A stretch of 50,666 nt of DNA from an uncultured Clostridia bacterium (GTDB lineage Bacteria; Bacillota; Clostridia; Oscillospirales; Acutalibacteraceae), in the NCBI GenBank assembly GCA_937880805.1, contig CALGRR010000017.1, positions 1 through 50,666 on the forward strand. The letters are read 5' to 3'. The position numbers were made by a program, and so were the translations under genes. Shown here one piece after another: positions 22,737-29,966 of the stretch (within the stretch, counting starts at the first letter, position 1; the number at the start of each line of letters is the position of its first letter). Under the pieces are notes generated by a model. That model had not been told where the DNA came from. It was given only the letters and a program-made list of their open reading frames with translations, and did no database searches.

Positions 22737-23571
22737 GATAAGTGCTTTGCCCGCAAACATAGTTGCGTGGCTTAAGGAAAGAGAAGAGCTTGCATATATT
22801 AAATTTCTCACGGAATATCCTCCCGTCAAAAAGGCTGTGCCGCTTAAGCACACAACGGTTGCCGTTGGTATTGAGGGAATGGAAATTGTTGATTCCTTTA
22901 CCGAAAATGACGAGGGTGTGCTCATAGAAAATGAATATTGCAGGCAGGCAAAAATCAGAATAAGGCTTTCTATTCACGCTCCGTATTCCTCGGGCGGCAG
23001 CGCCTGCCACGAAGCGTTTACGGATATAATAGACTGCCTGACCTTTGCATCGGGAATGGATATTCTTTCTTCGGGCTGCAGCGAAATTGTTTCAGACAGA
23101 GATACCGATGCCTTTGTGCTCACGGCGTGGGCTCTGGTCAATGCTTCTTTGTGCCCCGCAACGAGCTCAAGCCTTGATTTTCCGTCGTTTATCAGCAAGG
23201 AGCATCTTTGTGCTTCTCATATAAACAACAGCGATATACATCTTTCGACAGAGCAGCTCAGCTTTCTTAATTCCCCTTTTGTTTCGGGCAGCTATTTCGG
23301 AACGGGAGATGCAACAAACAGCATCAGTCTTGGTTTTGAGCCCAACACGGTTATTGTTGTAGGTAATCAGATGCCGCTGATTTATTGCAACCACGCTGCG
23401 GGAAAAAATGCGGCGTATGCCGCGGTGGGTCTTAAAAAAGGCTCAACCCTCGGCATTGAAATCACCTCAAACGGCTTTAAGGTGAGAAGCACGGAAAATG
23501 AGGTTGCACGAAGCACATATCCTTTGCTTAACGAGCTGGGAACAACATATTTTTATGTTGCATTGAGATAA
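22729..23571 (+). CDS. Tail-terminator-like neck protein with apparent tail-fibre-type C-terminal domain
   Basis: A 280-residue protein, last gene of the cassette. Residues ~1-150 look like a tail terminator/neck completion protein (QAKIRIRLSIHAPYSSGGS, CHEAFTDIIDCLTF, ALVNASLCPATSS). Residues ~185-280 resemble the small beta domain that ends many Firmicutes phage tail-fibre proteins: GSYFGTGDATNSISLGFEPN, a NTVIVVGNQ strand, and the closing LNELGTTYFYVALR. In ordinary siphophages a dozen tail genes would lie between these two modules. Either a deletion joined them or the fusion is functional. ATG 22729 is chosen for GGAGGAGG 6 nt upstream. The stop codon abuts the inverted-repeat element. 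Confidence 0.65.
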   Translation: MSEISALPANIVAWLKEREELAYIKFLTEYPPVKKAVPLKHTTVAVGIEGMEIVDSFTENDEGVLIENEYCRQAKIRIRLSIHAPYSSGGSACHEAFTDIIDCLTFASGMDILSSGCSEIVSDRDTDAFVLTAWALVNASLCPATSSSLDFPSFISKEHLCASHINNSDIHLSTEQLSFLNSPFVSGSYFGTGDATNSISLGFEPNTVIVVGNQMPLIYCNHAAGKNAAYAAVGLKKGSTLGIEITSNGFKVRSTENEVARSTYPLLNELGTTYFYVALR

Positions 23572-23784
23572 TGACTGTTGAGAAAGGAAGCTGAATGCCG
23601 TTTTCTTCGACCGAAGGTGTACAAAGGTACTCCGATGGGAGAAAAAACGGCAAATAAACGAAAACAAAATTAACAATCCTCCGTCTTTTGGCTTCGCCAA
23701 AATCCACCTCCTTTGCCAAAGGATGCTATACGGATTTTCACTTTCATTTTTTCGTTTATGTTTCAGCGACTTTATCGACAGTCA
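23572..23784. mobile_element. MITE-like inverted-repeat element, 213 bp
   Basis: The ends form an imperfect terminal inverted repeat of about 23 bp: TGACTGTTGAGAAAGGAAGC.. on the left and TGACTGTCGATAAAGTCGC.. as the complement of the right end, both continuing GCTGAA (about 19 of 24 positions agree). Inside are nested inverted segments: TGCCGTTTTcTTC/GAGAAAAAACGGCA, ATAAACGAAAA/TTTTTCGTTTAT and TTTTGGC-TTC-GCCAAAA. No coding frame is present. It begins directly after the last capsid-cassette stop codon. Confidence 0.65.
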
Positions 23785-23788
23785 AAAA
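23776..23788. repeat. Right copy of the 13-bp direct repeat flanking the capsid cassette
   Basis: CGACAGTCAAAAA, identical to 16698-16710, overlaps the right terminal repeat of the MITE-like element. Confidence 0.5.
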
Positions 23789-23834
23789 GGGCTGCTTCAC
23801 GGAGTTTTTCTCTGTGAAACAGCCCTGAATTTTT
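23785..23834 (-). terminator. Bidirectional terminator between chbG-like gene and capsid cassette
   Basis: GGGCTGCTTCACGGAG...CTCTGTGAAACAGCCC long hairpin with T-runs outside both arms. It serves the deacetylase gene on the minus strand and can stop cassette transcripts on the plus strand. Confidence 0.85.
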
Positions 23835-23835
23835 A

Positions 23836-24738
23836 TTAATACTTCTTCATTTCTGCAAGGTCACGGTAATTGATAAGCTTTATGCCGTGAGCCTCAATAT
23901 GCTGGCGGGTTCTGGGGTCTTTGAGAATCTGATATTCCCATACTCTGCGGTTCCAGCAGCCGGTTGTGCCCTTGAGGTCATCGGTTTCAAGCGAGGGATG
24001 CATATAGGTTTCGGTTATGCCTTCGGGAAGATTTGCATAAAGGTCATAAACATATTCAACAAAGTTTTCGTAGCTTTCATCCTGAGGGCCGCCCCATTCG
24101 TTGGGAATGAGGTAATCGGGAATTGCAACCTTATTCATCTTTGCAAAATCAAGAATTTTACCGAAAACCATTTCAATGAGGCTCTTGTCAACATTGATGT
24201 CGAGCATTGAGTTACCCATCATTGCATCGGTAACGTTGCCGGGCATACGGAAGGGCAGACCGTATTCGCCTGCAAGGCTGAGGGTGAGCTGAAGAAGCTC
24301 AAATCTGCCGGTTTCAATGCCGTAAAGCGAGCCCATATGGTTATCAAGGTGAGAGGGTGTAACAAGACCGAGTTTTTTGCAGCGTTCAATCTGTGCTCTG
24401 ATTTCGCCCTCAACCTCGTCAATATCAACATTCTTTTCAACCTGGTCGCTTTCGTGCCACATAAAGCCTTCTTCGTCACGAAGAGAATCGGTATTCTTTG
24501 AGTTGACGGGTGCCCAGCGGTAGTTGCTCCATTCGCTGGTGAGCGTGAGGTGAACGCCGATTGCGAATTCAGGGTTTGCGGCTGCAAATTTGCAGGCTTC
24601 GGGTGCCCAGGCACAGGGAGCCATAATTGTTGAAGATGTGAGAGCCGAGTTCTTATCCTTAAAAAGATCCGTAACTGCGAGGTTTGCACCTCTGCACATA
24701 CCGAAATCGTCGGCGTTGATGATTAAATATCTGTCCAT
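23836..24738 (-). CDS. ChbG/HpnK (YdjC) family carbohydrate deacetylase
   Basis: A metal-dependent deacetylase of N-acetylated sugars or oligosaccharides (chitin-type disaccharides, hopanoid sugars). The 300-residue protein shows the family signatures: NADDFGMCRG with metal-binding Asp, GVHLTLTSEW with His, and SHLDNHMGSLYG with the second His. Length is typical. No signal peptide is visible, so it should act in the cytoplasm. It has its own promoter overlapping the stop codon of the GH92 gene and RBS AAAGGGG. The nearby GH92 gene suggests glycan use, but the substrate is not readable. Confidence 0.93.
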   Translation of the reverse strand: MDRYLIINADDFGMCRGANLAVTDLFKDKNSALTSSTIMAPCAWAPEACKFAAANPEFAIGVHLTLTSEWSNYRWAPVNSKNTDSLRDEEGFMWHESDQVEKNVDIDEVEGEIRAQIERCKKLGLVTPSHLDNHMGSLYGIETGRFELLQLTLSLAGEYGLPFRMPGNVTDAMMGNSMLDINVDKSLIEMVFGKILDFAKMNKVAIPDYLIPNEWGGPQDESYENFVEYVYDLYANLPEGITETYMHPSLETDDLKGTTGCWNRRVWEYQILKDPRTRQHIEAHGIKLINYRDLAEMKKY

Positions 24739-24767
24739 AATTTTTCCCCTTTACTTTTTATGCTTTA

Positions 24768-24795
24768 ATTATATCAGCAAATATATTTTTGTCAA
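24768..24795 (-). promoter_or_regulatory. Promoter of the chbG-like gene
   Basis: TTGACA (24790-24795), 16-nt spacer, TATAAT (24768-24773) on the minus strand; the -35 box overlaps the stop codon of the GH92 gene. Confidence 0.8.
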
Positions 24796-26843
24796 ATAAG
24801 TTCATCATAAGGAATTCTGCTGCCCTCAAAGCTGTCGGCATCAATTTCTTTTTCGCCTATGAAGGCTCTGATAACCTGCTTCTTGCCCTTGACATAATCG
24901 GGTCTGCCGGGGCAGAAGGGATAGAAGCCAAGCACGCCGAAAATATACCAGATAGCGGTTGTGCCGTTATCCTCGTCACCGGGGAAGCCGTCATCTTCAT
25001 ATGAAAAAGCTTCGTTGCAAAGCCTTTCTACCCAATAGGCGGTTTTCTCAACATCCCCAAGCTCGGAGAAGATATAAGGAATATGGAAGCTGGGCTGGTT
25101 TGAAATTGCACACTGACCGAAATCAATGGCGGCAAGCTCGGTTATTTCGTGGATTTCGCAGCCGTAGCCGATAATTTCATAATAAGGCGGAGTTGCAAAA
25201 AGTTCATCAATTTTCGCTATGAGCTTATCCTTGCCGCCGTAAAGCTCTGCAAGACCCTCCATATCGTGAGGCACGGCAAATGAATTCTGCCACGCACTGC
25301 CCTCGGTGTAATCTCTGCCCCAGCCTATGGGAGTGAAATCGGGGCGGAAATTGCCTTTTTTATCCTTGGCACGCATAAAGCCTGTTTCGGGGTCAAAGAG
25401 ATTTTTATAATTAAGAGCACGCTTTCTGTATTCTTTTTCAATATCTTTTTTGCCAAGAAGCTTTGCAACCTCGGCAATGCACCAGTCGCCGTAAGCGGCA
25501 TCAAGGGTAAGGTTTACGCTTTCTTTTTCATCCTCATAGGGAACATATCCGAGCTTGCAATAGGTTTCCGCACCGTTTCTGCCGAAACGCTTATGCGGTG
25601 CGTTTGTAACGGAATGCTTAATCATTCCTTCAAGTGCAACCTCAAGAGTTTCATTATCAATAAAGCCCTTTACCGCACCGTCACAGATAACGGCATCAAC
25701 AAGGGTGCTGGGCATACAGCCGCATTCGCCGATTGAAAGCCAGCGGGGAAGCCAGCCGCTTTCTTTATATTCATAAATGAATGCGGTGAGCATTTCGCGA
25801 AGCTCTTCTTTTGCAACAAGCGAGAAGAAAGGATAAACGGTTCTGTAGGTATCCCAGAAGCCGTTATCGGTGTATCTTACACCTTTGCGGATTGAGCCGT
25901 CGTGCGGGCAATAGTGAACGGCATTGCCGTTTTTATCGTATTCGTAGCATTTGTGAGGATAGAGAAATGCACGGTACATACAGGAATAGAAGGTTCTGAG
26001 CTGTTTTTCGTCTTTTGCTTCGATTTTGATTCTTGAAAGATAGCTTTCCCATTTCTCTTCGGCAAAAGTCTTTACATCTTCAAGCGATTTGCCCGAAAGC
26101 TCATTTTCAAGATTTAAAACCGCCTGCTCAAAGCTTATGTAAGAGGTTGCAAGCTTTATTTCCGTAACCTTTTCCGTGAGTGCAAGGTGGATGCCTGCTT
26201 TCTTTCCTCTGATTTTTGTTCCGCTGCGGAAATTTTCGCCGTTGCTGACGAGTGTTTTTTCAACATCAACCGCACCCTCGGGGAAGCGGAGAACGATATA
26301 ATTCCTGAATTTTACCGCTTCGCCACTCATATGCATATCCGTTGAAGCATAGAGAGTGTTGGTTTTTGCGTCAAAACGGTAAGAGCACATACCTTTTACG
26401 GGCACGGCAGAAAAATAATTATCTCCGTTATTTTCATCAAAGGTGATTTTAATTGCCGCACCTCTTTCGGTGGGCGAAAGCTCAAAATCCGCCCGTGAAC
26501 GCAGAAAACGGGTTTTGAGATAATACGGAGTTAAAACCGCTTCTTCGGGTCTGTAGCCCGACCAGCGGGCTTCGCCGTCGGCACCGCCCATTTTTTTGTT
26601 CTGCGGAAGAAATACCATTGCACCGTAATCTGCAATCCACGGCGAGGGCTGGTGAGTGAGTCTTATGCCTTCAAGGCTGTGGCTGTCGGGATGGTAATAC
26701 CATCTGATGTTATCTTCAACGGTCTGCGGGGCAAATGCCGCCATACCGAAGGGAAGCTGAACAAGAGGCAGGGTGTTGCCGCTTGAAAAGCGGTGAACGG
26801 ATTTGCTGCCCTGCTTTGTGTTAACGAGATTGCAGTATTTCAT
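24792..26843 (-). CDS. GH92 family alpha-mannosidase, cytoplasmic type
   Basis: GH92 enzymes are Ca2+-dependent exo-alpha-mannosidases, often alpha-1,2. Family features are the N-terminal beta domain (FSSGNTLPLVQLPFGMAAFA, LTHQPSPWIADYG), the catalytic (alpha/alpha)6 barrel with FWDTYRTVYPFF, DWCIAEVAKLLG, EGSAWQNSFAVPHD, and the hallmark GDEDNGTTAIWYIFGVLGFY followed by PFCPG. It is 683 residues, a little shorter than usual, and has no signal peptide, so it likely trims imported glycans or internal mannosides. It overlaps the FliB-like gene by 4 nt (ATGA), so the pair is translationally coupled. Confidence 0.93.
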   Translation of the reverse strand: MKYCNLVNTKQGSKSVHRFSSGNTLPLVQLPFGMAAFAPQTVEDNIRWYYHPDSHSLEGIRLTHQPSPWIADYGAMVFLPQNKKMGGADGEARWSGYRPEEAVLTPYYLKTRFLRSRADFELSPTERGAAIKITFDENNGDNYFSAVPVKGMCSYRFDAKTNTLYASTDMHMSGEAVKFRNYIVLRFPEGAVDVEKTLVSNGENFRSGTKIRGKKAGIHLALTEKVTEIKLATSYISFEQAVLNLENELSGKSLEDVKTFAEEKWESYLSRIKIEAKDEKQLRTFYSCMYRAFLYPHKCYEYDKNGNAVHYCPHDGSIRKGVRYTDNGFWDTYRTVYPFFSLVAKEELREMLTAFIYEYKESGWLPRWLSIGECGCMPSTLVDAVICDGAVKGFIDNETLEVALEGMIKHSVTNAPHKRFGRNGAETYCKLGYVPYEDEKESVNLTLDAAYGDWCIAEVAKLLGKKDIEKEYRKRALNYKNLFDPETGFMRAKDKKGNFRPDFTPIGWGRDYTEGSAWQNSFAVPHDMEGLAELYGGKDKLIAKIDELFATPPYYEIIGYGCEIHEITELAAIDFGQCAISNQPSFHIPYIFSELGDVEKTAYWVERLCNEAFSYEDDGFPGDEDNGTTAIWYIFGVLGFYPFCPGRPDYVKGKKQVIRAFIGEKEIDADSFEGSRIPYDELI

Positions 26844-27931
26844 TTTATCATCTCCAATATGTTGATAAGATTTTCAACGGAATAGTATTTGCTTTTCTTT
26901 ATAAACAAGTTCATATTTTCAAGGTTGTTTGCGGAATGCTCAACCTCTTTTGAATATTTCTGCATTATTTCAATTCTTTTCTGCCTTTTAAAAGCTTTTT
27001 CAAGAGTCTGAATTCTGAAGATGTTAATGAGCGAAACAACGGTGAATTTTGCTTTTGTGAGCAAATCATAATCGAAAACTGCGGTTAGAAAATATCTGAA
27101 AACAAGATAAACCGCAAAATGCTCAAGCTCCCACTCGTTGGTTTTTGTTGCGGAAAGAAATGCGGAAATATCCTTGCAAAAAACTTCTGATATTTTTTCA
27201 CTGTATCCTGCCCATTCGGGGTTAAGCTTTTCGAGAAAAGAAAAATCCGAATAATATTTCTGCAAAGCTTTTTTCGCCGAAGCGGGGCGGGGGTTGCGGG
27301 CAGAATAAGAAAAAGAATAATTTTCAATTACCTCATTTGCTTTGTCTGTGAGGCCTTTTTTTATGAATTTATCTGTTGCTTCGGAGAAAACAAGAAATGC
27401 CGAAAGCCTTTCGGGCATTGAATATTTTCTGTTCTGAAGTATATCAATCGCCAAATTCCGAGCCTTGAAAAGAGTAAAATATACATTCGGGTCGATGCTG
27501 TTGGGCGAGATGCTGCCCTGAATTTCTTCGGTTTCAAAGGTTATGGGCGTATCGTTTTCGGTTATGAGTCTTGCCGCTTCGGGGCAGGAAAAGGAAAGCC
27601 CCGTTTCAATTCTTGAACCGAAATCGGTTATATGGCGGGGAAACTGACGGCAGGTGCGGCAGAGGTTATCGTGCCCTATGGCAATAAACATATCGCAAAG
27701 ACCGTTTTCAAGAAGAAAAGGGCATTTGCCGTTTGATTTATAAATTGTGTCGCCGTCACCGTCAACAGTTAAAAGAGAACGGATTTTTTTGCCGTATGCA
27801 CTCTGCATTGAATTGTATTTTTCAAGGCTTTCTTCATCAACAACAATATCCCAGCCCGCACAGCAGGTGTCGGGGCATTTATCCGCAATGCAGCGGAAAT
27901 TTTTAAAATATGACGGAACGGTGTTTTTCAT
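26840..27931 (-). CDS. FliB-like cysteine-rich protein (flagellin lysine-N-methylase family)
   Basis: A 363-residue protein with the FliB signature: CIADKCPDTCCAGWDI at the N-terminus, CPFL...GLCDMF, NLCRTCRQFPRH and SFSCPEAA, cysteine clusters that may hold an iron-sulfur centre. In Salmonella FliB methylates flagellin lysines. Here no flagellar gene is in sight and the gene is coupled to a mannosidase, so the target is probably different or unknown. ATG 27931 has AAGAGG upstream, and a near-consensus promoter precedes it. Confidence 0.85.
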   Translation of the reverse strand: MKNTVPSYFKNFRCIADKCPDTCCAGWDIVVDEESLEKYNSMQSAYGKKIRSLLTVDGDGDTIYKSNGKCPFLLENGLCDMFIAIGHDNLCRTCRQFPRHITDFGSRIETGLSFSCPEAARLITENDTPITFETEEIQGSISPNSIDPNVYFTLFKARNLAIDILQNRKYSMPERLSAFLVFSEATDKFIKKGLTDKANEVIENYSFSYSARNPRPASAKKALQKYYSDFSFLEKLNPEWAGYSEKISEVFCKDISAFLSATKTNEWELEHFAVYLVFRYFLTAVFDYDLLTKAKFTVVSLINIFRIQTLEKAFKRQKRIEIMQKYSKEVEHSANNLENMNLFIKKSKYYSVENLINILEMIK

Positions 27932-27963
27932 TTCAAACCTCTTGTAAAGCTTTATACTCTTTG

Positions 27964-27992
27964 AATATATATTAATCCTTAACCAAAGTCAA
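27964..27992 (-). promoter_or_regulatory. Promoter of the FliB-like/GH92 operon
   Basis: TTGACT (27987-27992), 17-nt spacer, TATATT (27964-27969) on the minus strand. Confidence 0.75.
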
Positions 27993-28000
27993 CGAAAAAA

Positions 28001-28031
28001 GAAAAAACGCCGAAGAAAAATCTCCGGCGTT
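28001..28031 (-). terminator. Terminator of the PASTA pseudokinase gene
   Basis: AACGCCG...CGGCGTT stem (28006-28012 / 28025-28031) followed by T6 on the minus strand, 7 nt past the stop codon at 28038. Confidence 0.9.
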
Positions 28032-28037
28032 GAATAA

Positions 28038-29753
28038 TTAATATTCAGTTGATGTTTCTTCGGTATTGCCGCTTTCATCGGTTGTTTCTTCGGTTTCAAT
28101 AATGTTTCCGAATTCATCGGTTACGGGCTCGCTTTCGGCAATGAAAACGCGAAGATAAACCGTTGTGTTTTTATAGTAGCTTTGCTCGGCAATGGGAGCC
28201 ATTGAAACAACCTCGTTATTTCTGTATTCGCCTTCTCTTGTTTCAATCTTCTCACAAACGAAGCCAAGCTCCGTAAGACGCTTTTCAGCTTCTTCATAGT
28301 CATAGCCCGCAACATCGGGAAGCACTATTTTTTCTTTGCCCTTGCTCACATAAAGAGTGATTGTTGTGCCGGGCTGAACCATAGTGTCGGCGGCAATGCT
28401 CTGGGTTACTATATATCCCTCGCTGATTTCATCATTGTTTACATATTGAGCTTCAAACTTGAAGTTCGCTTTGAACACGGGGTTTGAAGAAATATCAAGA
28501 TAGCTTCTGCCCGAAAATTCAGGAACGGCAACGGGCTGTGCCTCGGTCTGTGAGGCGGCTGTTGTGTTGCTGCCTGAGCCGAAATTGAAATTATCCTTGA
28601 ATACCGTGAAGGAAAGCACGGCGAAAATCAGCAGACCCGCAATAATTGCGATAACCGCAGAAATAATAACGGTTTGTGCAGCGTTCTGAGGGGGAGCCTT
28701 TTTCTTGGGTGCGTTTGCAGGCTTGGGAGCTGCTGCAGGCTTTGCGGGAGAGGCATCCTTCTGCTGATACTGACCGCTTACCGCTGTTGCAACGGGCGAA
28801 GCCGAAAGCTCGGCACGAAGCTGCTCAACGGTGCGTGTTCTGTCTTCGGGCAAAATCTGAAGTGAATTTATAAGACCGTTTATAACATATGCGGGAAGGG
28901 CTTCGGCAAATTTGCCGGGCACCATAAGGCGGTCGTTTGTCATTCTTTCTTTTGCCGAAATGGGGTCGCTTCCGATGAGTGTTCTGTAAAGCACGGCACC
29001 GAAGGCATAAATATCGGTCCAGGTGCCCTGCTGACCGTCAAAGCCGTATTGCTCTATTGCGGCATAGCCGTCATAAAGCTGGCTGTTAAGGTCGCTTCTC
29101 GAGGTTCTTGCGGCACCGATGCAAAAACCCGTTATTTTGATTTTTCCGTCTGTTCCGATAATGAGAGTTGAGGGCGAAATGCCTCTGTGGATTATGCCCG
29201 AGGAATGGAGAGTTCCGAGGGTTGAAAGAATGGGCATAAGAAGCTGCCTTGCCTTTTCCCAGGGAAGATAGCCCGATTTGCTTCTGAGAAGAAAATCACG
29301 CAGGGATATTCCGTCGAAATGCTCGTAAATTGCATATGAGGTTCCGAAATCTTCAACAACCTCATTCACGCTTATCAGAGCAGAAAGACCTCTGAGCCTT
29401 GCAAGCTTTGACCAAAGCTCGTTAAAGCTCTGGCGGAGCTCCGAAAAAACGGCTTCGCTGCCGTGCATAACCTGAAGGTTGGGGCTTGCGGGAGTTCTCA
29501 TAGTGAACGAATCGGGAATGAATTCGCGGATTTTAACAGCTTTTTTATCTGAAAGGTCCCAGCCTATATAGGTTGCACCTTCTCCGTTATATTCAAGAAT
29601 TTTTCCAACAAGGTATCTGTTTGCAATAACGGTGCGTACGGGAAGATAAGGGGAAATCTGTGCGGAATTGATGTGGTATCCGCAGTGAGGACAAATTTTT
29701 TCCTCTCCGATTTCACGCATACAGCTCATGCAAAGGTTATCTGAATTTACCAT
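28038..29753 (-). CDS. Zinc-ribbon PASTA-domain serine/threonine pseudokinase
   Basis: A 571-residue membrane receptor. Order: N-terminal zinc ribbon (Cys8, 11, 21, 24), protein-kinase fold at ~38-330, Pro/Ala-rich linker, membrane helix at ~370-395, two PASTA domains (YVNNDEISEGYIVTQSIAAD; VLPDVAGYDYEEAEKRLTEL) that sense muropeptides or lipid II in PrkC/PknB, and an acidic Thr tail. The Lys of the ATP site (AVKI, Lys74) and the TDIYAFG helix remain. But HRD has become HRG (His189-Arg190-Gly191), the HRDxxxxN Asn is Thr, and DFG has become GFC (209-211). Both catalytic acids are absent, so it is predicted inactive as a kinase. ATG 29753 has AAGGAG 8 nt upstream. Confidence 0.88.
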   Translation of the reverse strand: MVNSDNLCMSCMREIGEEKICPHCGYHINSAQISPYLPVRTVIANRYLVGKILEYNGEGATYIGWDLSDKKAVKIREFIPDSFTMRTPASPNLQVMHGSEAVFSELRQSFNELWSKLARLRGLSALISVNEVVEDFGTSYAIYEHFDGISLRDFLLRSKSGYLPWEKARQLLMPILSTLGTLHSSGIIHRGISPSTLIIGTDGKIKITGFCIGAARTSRSDLNSQLYDGYAAIEQYGFDGQQGTWTDIYAFGAVLYRTLIGSDPISAKERMTNDRLMVPGKFAEALPAYVINGLINSLQILPEDRTRTVEQLRAELSASPVATAVSGQYQQKDASPAKPAAAPKPANAPKKKAPPQNAAQTVIISAVIAIIAGLLIFAVLSFTVFKDNFNFGSGSNTTAASQTEAQPVAVPEFSGRSYLDISSNPVFKANFKFEAQYVNNDEISEGYIVTQSIAADTMVQPGTTITLYVSKGKEKIVLPDVAGYDYEEAEKRLTELGFVCEKIETREGEYRNNEVVSMAPIAEQSYYKNTTVYLRVFIAESEPVTDEFGNIIETEETTDESGNTEETSTEY

Positions 29754-29797
29754 ATACGGTTCTCCTTGACATAATTTTTTAAAAATAAAACACACTA

Positions 29798-29826
29798 ATG
29801 ATAGCAAATTATGCTGTTTTTGTCAA
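29798..29826 (-). promoter_or_regulatory. Promoter of the pseudokinase gene
   Basis: TTGACA (29821-29826), 17-nt spacer, TATCAT (29798-29803) on the minus strand. Confidence 0.85.
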
Positions 29827-29910
29827 CGAAGGTGACAGCATTGTAACTTTTCTCGTCAAATTGTTTAATATTTGGGGCAATATTTTGTTACTAAATTTTA
29901 AATGACAGAC

Positions 29911-29939
29911 TTGAAAACATAATTTGTAATTGTTATAAT
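29911..29939 (+). promoter_or_regulatory. Promoter of the glycogen synthesis operon
   Basis: TTGAAA (29911-29916), 17-nt spacer, TATAAT (29934-29939). It diverges from the pseudokinase promoter within a 213-bp gap; the start of glgB is 27 nt downstream. Confidence 0.85.
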
Positions 29940-29966
29940 AATTTTATATATAAAGGGGACTTATAT

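Noticed and set aside
16461..23835. Complete inducible prophage
   Set aside because: No integrase, repressor, replication, tail, holin or endolysin gene is present on either strand between mgtE and the chbG-like gene.
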